Assembly (NCBI GenBank): GCA_002712335.1
Contig: PATI01000035.1
Span: 10,152 to 19,897, forward strand
Direction of reading: 5' to 3'
DNA from: Rhodospirillaceae bacterium
Lineage (GTDB): Bacteria > Pseudomonadota > Alphaproteobacteria > MPNO01 > UBA2964
Length of the DNA: 9,746 nucleotides
Below the pieces are notes generated by a model. That model worked only from the letters and a program-made list of their open reading frames with translations. It searched no databases and was not told the DNA's origin. The translations under genes and the position numbers were made by a program. Below, piece after piece: positions 5,989 to 9,746 of this stretch. Each line of letters opens with the position of its first letter. Position 1 is the stretch's first letter.

Positions 5989-6774
5989 TTAAGGTTTTCG
6001 TATTTTTTCTGTGAGAGCAACAATAACACCTCTCAGAGTTCTGACTTCCTGCTCCGTCATAAGCGCACGATTAAATATATTTCGAATATTTCTAATCATA
6101 CGAGGTCGTTTTTCTTTTACTCTTAAAAATCCCGCTTTATCCAGTTGTTCTTCTAAATGTTCATAAAAATCAATTATTTCTTTTTGGTTAGCTAAGGATG
6201 CACCTCGGCCCTTTCGTCTAATTTCTGACGGTATCTCAACATCACCAGCCATTTGTATTTCATAACAAATTAACAACACAGTTTGTGCCAAATTCAAGGA
6301 TGAAAAAGCCGGGTTTGTGGGGACCGTAATAAGTGTATCAGCCAAGGCGAGATCATCGTTATGCAACCCAACACGTTCAGCTCCGAATAAAATCCCGCAC
6401 CTAACACGATCAACATCTGAATTTCGTACAACCCCAGCCCAACCGCGGGGATCTTTCACAGGTTTTATCATATCTCGCAATCGCGCAGTGGTTGCACCAA
6501 CTCTATTAAGGTCGGCTACAGCCTCTGATGTACTTTTAAAAATTTTTGTCTGGGTTAGAATCGAATGTGCACCAGAGGAAGCATTGATTGCCTTTGAATT
6601 TGGCCATTTACATTTCGGTCGAACAAGTCTTAATTCAGTGAAACCGAAATTCATCATGGCACGCGCTGTCATACCTATGTTTTCGGCAAGGGAGGTCTCA
6701 ACTAATATAATTACCGGAGCACCACTAGGAGTATTCAAATTAGCTTCGCGCTTCGTTGGTTGGTCATTTACCAT
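5989..6774 (-). CDS. trmJ: tRNA (cytidine/uridine-32-2'-O)-methyltransferase TrmJ, SPOUT family
   Basis: A 261-residue SpoU/TrmH-type RNA methyltransferase with a trefoil-knot S-adenosylmethionine-binding domain. Motif 1 is ENIGMTARAMMNFG (N32, R38), motif 2 is GILFGAERVGL (127-137, with E133) and motif 3 is PTNPAFSSLNLAQ (152-164, with N154). The early PVIILVETSLAENIG and the extra C-terminal helical tail of about 80 residues, absent from minimal TrmL-type enzymes, fit TrmJ, which methylates the ribose of nucleotide 32 in the tRNA anticodon loop. The gene follows cimA after 15 bp and is probably the last gene of the cysS-cimA-trmJ transcription unit. No good Shine-Dalgarno sequence is seen before the ATG, so the start is less secure than the family call. 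Another SpoU-family specificity is possible. Confidence 0.88.
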   Translation of the reverse strand: MVNDQPTKREANLNTPSGAPVIILVETSLAENIGMTARAMMNFGFTELRLVRPKCKWPNSKAINASSGAHSILTQTKIFKSTSEAVADLNRVGATTARLRDMIKPVKDPRGWAGVVRNSDVDRVRCGILFGAERVGLHNDDLALADTLITVPTNPAFSSLNLAQTVLLICYEIQMAGDVEIPSEIRRKGRGASLANQKEIIDFYEHLEEQLDKAGFLRVKEKRPRMIRNIRNIFNRALMTEQEVRTLRGVIVALTEKIRKP

Positions 6775-6789
6775 AAAGATTTATTCGAC

Positions 6790-8382
6790 TTATATTAAAG
6801 CGCCGTCTCTAAATAGCTTATAAGTAATGGCATCATTTAAAGCATTGTAAGATGCATCAATTACATTAGGCGATACACCAACCGTGGCCCACCTTAAACC
6901 TTTACTATCTGTGCTTTCGATCATAACCCGAGTTATCGCTCCCGTCCCTCCCCCAGGAGTAAGAATGCGTACTTTGTAATCTTTCAAATCCATATCTTGA
7001 AGTTGAGGATATAAAGGGTTGAGAGCCTTACGAAGTGCGTTGTCTAGAGCATTAACAGGACCATTTCCCTCGGCGACAGTCATAAATTCCTTATCTCCAA
7101 CTTGCACTTTTAGTGTAGCTTCCGAAAGCGTAATCAATTGTCCCTTTGCATTCCATCGCCGTTCATCCATCACCCTAAAACTTTGAAGACAAAAATATTC
7201 AGGTACATCTTCTAAGGCGCGCCTCGCAAGTAATTCAAAACTTGCTTCTGCTCCGTCATAGGCATAACCATCATGTTCTCGATTTTTAACATCTTCCAAT
7301 AAATTCGAAAGCTTTGGGTCATTTGGATTGATACTAATTCCAATTTCTCGAAACCTTGCCAAGACATTTGACTTTCCCGCCTGGTCGGATACTACTATAT
7401 GCCTCTCGTTTCCGACTGCTGAAGGGTCAACGTGTTCATATGTTTTAGGGTCTTTCTCAATAGCGGAAACGTGCAGACCGCCCTTATGCGCAAACGCACG
7501 GTCACCGACATACGCCGCACTAGAATCAGGAGGACGATCTAAACGATCATCAATAAAACGCGATAAATGGGTTAACCTGCCTAAGTCGGTCTCGGTCATG
7601 CCAACATCATAACCCATTTTTAAAACTAAAGACGGAATCAATGAAATAAGATTAGCATTACCACATCGTTCGCCGAGACCATTAAGTGTTCCCTGAACCT
7701 GCCTTACACCCGCCCTTACTGCTGCTAAGGAGTTGGCTACAGCGTTTCCTGTATCATCATGACAATGAATACCTAAGTGTGAACCTGGAATATTTTTGAT
7801 AACTTCACCAATAATATTTTCAATTTCTTCTGGAAGCGTTCCGCCATTGGTATCACAAAGAACAATCCATCGTGCCCCGGACTCATAAGCCGACTTTAAA
7901 CAGGCATGCGCAAATTCTGGGTTGGATTTGTAACCATCAAAAAAATGCTCCGCATCAAAAATGACTTCATCCGATTTTTTAGTAGCGAGAGTGATGCTGT
8001 CATGAATCATCTCGATATTTTCATTGAGGTCGATACCAAGAGCGACCTTTGCATGAAAATCCCAAGTTTTCCCGACCAAACATACAACCTTAGTTTTGGC
8101 CCCGAATACTGCTGTAAGGCCAGGGTCATTTTCTGCACTGCGACCAGATCGGCGCGTCATACCAAAAGCGCTTAATCTTGCTCGACTCAAACTTGGTGGG
8201 TTTGTAAAAAAACTATCATCGGTAGGATTAGCACCTGGCCATCCGCCTTCTATATAATCAATACCAATTCTGTCTAGTTCCAGTGCAATCGCTGCCTTAT
8301 CCGCTGCAGAAAAATCAACTCCCTGCGTTTGCGCTCCATCGCGCAAAGTGGAATCATATATATAGACACGTTTGTCATTCAT
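6790..8382 (-). CDS. cimA: (R)-citramalate synthase
   Basis: A 530-residue enzyme that condenses pyruvate and acetyl-CoA to citramalate, a threonine-independent route to the isoleucine precursor 2-oxobutanoate. The N-terminal DRE-TIM metallolyase domain begins YDSTLRDGAQTQG (R14, D15) and includes GGWPGANP, the HxH metal motif GIHCHDD (H206, H208) and NGLGERCGNAN. From roughly residue 390 there is a LeuA-type regulatory domain, with GNGPVNALDNAL and a PGGGTGA loop, which in relatives binds the feedback inhibitor. The GGWPGANP stretch points to the citramalate synthase branch rather than 2-isopropylmalate synthase. The frame stays open to a TTG at 8409, which would overlap cysS; the ATG at 8382, 11 bp after the cysS stop, gives the normal N-terminus MNDKRVYIYDSTLRDG and is preferred. 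Its ribosome binding site (AAGTGG) is weak. Confidence 0.92.
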   Translation of the reverse strand: MNDKRVYIYDSTLRDGAQTQGVDFSAADKAAIALELDRIGIDYIEGGWPGANPTDDSFFTNPPSLSRARLSAFGMTRRSGRSAENDPGLTAVFGAKTKVVCLVGKTWDFHAKVALGIDLNENIEMIHDSITLATKKSDEVIFDAEHFFDGYKSNPEFAHACLKSAYESGARWIVLCDTNGGTLPEEIENIIGEVIKNIPGSHLGIHCHDDTGNAVANSLAAVRAGVRQVQGTLNGLGERCGNANLISLIPSLVLKMGYDVGMTETDLGRLTHLSRFIDDRLDRPPDSSAAYVGDRAFAHKGGLHVSAIEKDPKTYEHVDPSAVGNERHIVVSDQAGKSNVLARFREIGISINPNDPKLSNLLEDVKNREHDGYAYDGAEASFELLARRALEDVPEYFCLQSFRVMDERRWNAKGQLITLSEATLKVQVGDKEFMTVAEGNGPVNALDNALRKALNPLYPQLQDMDLKDYKVRILTPGGGTGAITRVMIESTDSKGLRWATVGVSPNVIDASYNALNDAITYKLFRDGALI

Positions 8383-8393
8383 AATGCCACTTA

Positions 8394-9746
8394 CTAGCCT
8401 CTCTTCCAAGTTGTCCCATTAGGACCATCTTCCAACTCAATTCCAAGGCTTGCCAATTCATCTCGAATACGATCACTTTCGGCAAAGTCTTTAGTTGAGC
8501 GAGCCAAACTTCTTTTCTCTATCATTAATTCTATCTCGGACTCTTCTATTTCTGGAGCACCCTGTTTAAACCAACTTTCCGGATCACACTTTAAAAGTCC
8601 CAGGAGCTCGCCGCCAGCTAACAACTCACGCTTAACATCTGAATTTTTAGGATCCTTATTTAATTCGGTTGCTAGCGCATGCAATTCTGCCATTGCTAGC
8701 GGTGTATTGATATCATCCTCTAATGCATTGAGTACACCCAATGGAGTTGAAGCATCACTAACTGCTGTGTCTGCCGCACTGCGAAGCGCAGTATAAAGCC
8801 TGTCCATTGCTGTTTTTGCTTCAGCCAAAGCTTTTAAACTGAAATCTAGTGGCTGTCGATAATGCGCCGATAACAAGCATAATCTAATCGCCTCGCCTGG
8901 GGTCCGATCAAGCAAATCATGCACCGTATAAAAATTACCCACAGATTTTGACATTTTTTCTCCATCGACTGTCAAATAACCGTTGTGTACCCAATATTTG
9001 ACAAATGGAGCGCCTTTATTACACGATACTGATTGTGCAATTTCGTTCTCATGGTGCGGAAAAATTAAATCCTGACCACCACCATGAATATCAAAGGTTG
9101 TCCCAAGATGTTTTGCGCTCATAGCTGAACATTCCAAATGCCAGCCTGGGCGGCCCCGCCCCCACGGGCTGTTCCAGCCCGGTTGATCATCATCCGATGG
9201 CTTCCATAAAACAAAATCTGCTGGATCCTCTTTATATGGTGCCACTTCTACTCTTGCTCCGGAAACTAACTCCTCGCGAGAATGTCTTGACAACTTGCCA
9301 TAGTCTTCCATTGCAGCAACGCTAAACAAGACATGTCCATCCGCCTCATAAGCATGATTATTATCTAATAATGACTTAATCATCTCTAACATCTCATTAA
9401 TATGTTCGGTCGCACGTGGTTCAACATCTGGCGGAAGTGCATTAAGAGCGAGCATATCAGCATGAAAATATTTTATATATTTTTGAGTGATATTTTCAAT
9501 TTTTTCTCCCGAAATTTGACCCGCTGCAATGATTTTATCATCTACGTCAGTAATATTTCGAACATAGGTCACGCTGGGATACAAAAATTGTAGCAACCTA
9601 TATAAAACGTCAAATATAACGACCGGTCGTGCGTTTCCAATGTGAGCGAAGTCATAGACAGTTGGTCCGCATACATACATTTGGACCTGTTCTGGATTAA
9701 TCGGAATGAACTCCTCTTTTTCCCGGGATAGCGTATTAGTCAGTCG
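8394..9746 (-). CDS. cysS: Cysteinyl-tRNA synthetase, 5' end outside window
   Basis: Class I aminoacyl-tRNA synthetase charging tRNA-Cys. The frame stays open to the window edge (about 450 codons) and the first visible residues, RLTNTLSREKEEFIPI, already match the family, so only about a dozen N-terminal residues and the start codon are missing. The ATG at 9678-9680, within VQMYVCGPTVYD, is internal and not the start. In fragment numbering, zinc ligands are C26 (CGPTVYD), C206 (WHLECSAMS), H231 and E235 (FPHHENE), equivalent to E. coli C28, C209, H234 and E238. The ATP-binding signature is HIGN (35-38), the normal variant here, and KMSKS is at 264-268. The C-terminal helical anticodon-binding region ends with the family-typical DGPNGTTWKRG. 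It leads the leftward block with cimA 11 bp behind it. Confidence 0.96.
   Translation of the reverse strand, partial: RLTNTLSREKEEFIPINPEQVQMYVCGPTVYDFAHIGNARPVVIFDVLYRLLQFLYPSVTYVRNITDVDDKIIAAGQISGEKIENITQKYIKYFHADMLALNALPPDVEPRATEHINEMLEMIKSLLDNNHAYEADGHVLFSVAAMEDYGKLSRHSREELVSGARVEVAPYKEDPADFVLWKPSDDDQPGWNSPWGRGRPGWHLECSAMSAKHLGTTFDIHGGGQDLIFPHHENEIAQSVSCNKGAPFVKYWVHNGYLTVDGEKMSKSVGNFYTVHDLLDRTPGEAIRLCLLSAHYRQPLDFSLKALAEAKTAMDRLYTALRSAADTAVSDASTPLGVLNALEDDINTPLAMAELHALATELNKDPKNSDVKRELLAGGELLGLLKCDPESWFKQGAPEIEESEIELMIEKRSLARSTKDFAESDRIRDELASLGIELEDGPNGTTWKRG

Noticed and set aside
6317..6823. 168-codon open frame on the plus strand opposite trmJ
   Set aside because: It lies almost wholly antisense to a well-supported gene, its product has no recognisable domain, and it is best explained as a shadow frame.
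8383..8409. TTG at 8409 as the start of cimA, overlapping cysS
   Set aside because: The ATG at 8382 gives the usual N-terminus of citramalate synthases and a clean 11-bp gap after the cysS stop; the extra nine residues look like back-translation of cysS sequence.

Overview
The window looks like a piece of a moderately AT-rich bacterial chromosome, most likely from an alphaproteobacterium. That placement is an inference from the general character of the proteins and the tight cysS-cimA-trmJ housekeeping block; no rRNA or other decisive marker is present. All genes appear intact except the two cut by the window edges. I see no tRNA, CRISPR array, transposase or phage gene.

Left and centre (1-5958) form an accessory catabolic locus built around a divergent intergenic region (1079-1255). 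Leftward run an amidohydrolase-2 family decarboxylase-like protein (110-1078) and, 35 bp downstream, the first 24 codons of a GMC-type flavin oxidoreductase that leaves the window. Rightward run the large and small subunits of a Rieske ring-hydroxylating oxygenase of the salicylate/anthranilate type (1256-2503, 2514-3008) and a gamma-carbonic-anhydrase-like hexapeptide protein (3024-3548). After a gap with a good sigma70-like promoter come a two-domain cupin protein (3681-4820), a probable intrinsic terminator, and a second, ACMSD-like amidohydrolase (4930-5958).

Right (5989-9746) is a leftward, closely packed housekeeping block: cysS (cut at the window end), cimA (citramalate synthase, isoleucine precursor supply) and trmJ (tRNA 2'-O-methyltransferase). 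It converges on the catabolic locus across only 30 bp.

Working model (inference): the Rieske oxygenase hydroxylates an aromatic acid. The bicupin, whose C-terminal domain keeps a three-histidine site like that of gentisate/salicylate dioxygenases, is a candidate ring-cleavage enzyme. The two amidohydrolases, with different metal motifs (ExH and HxH), are candidate decarboxylases acting before or after ring opening. The carbonic-anhydrase-like protein may deal with released CO2/bicarbonate or act as a PaaY-like thioesterase, and the GMC enzyme may oxidise an alcohol side chain. No ferredoxin, ferredoxin reductase, regulator or transporter is visible here. The substrate cannot be read from the sequence. 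I do not recognise this exact gene combination as a characterised pathway.
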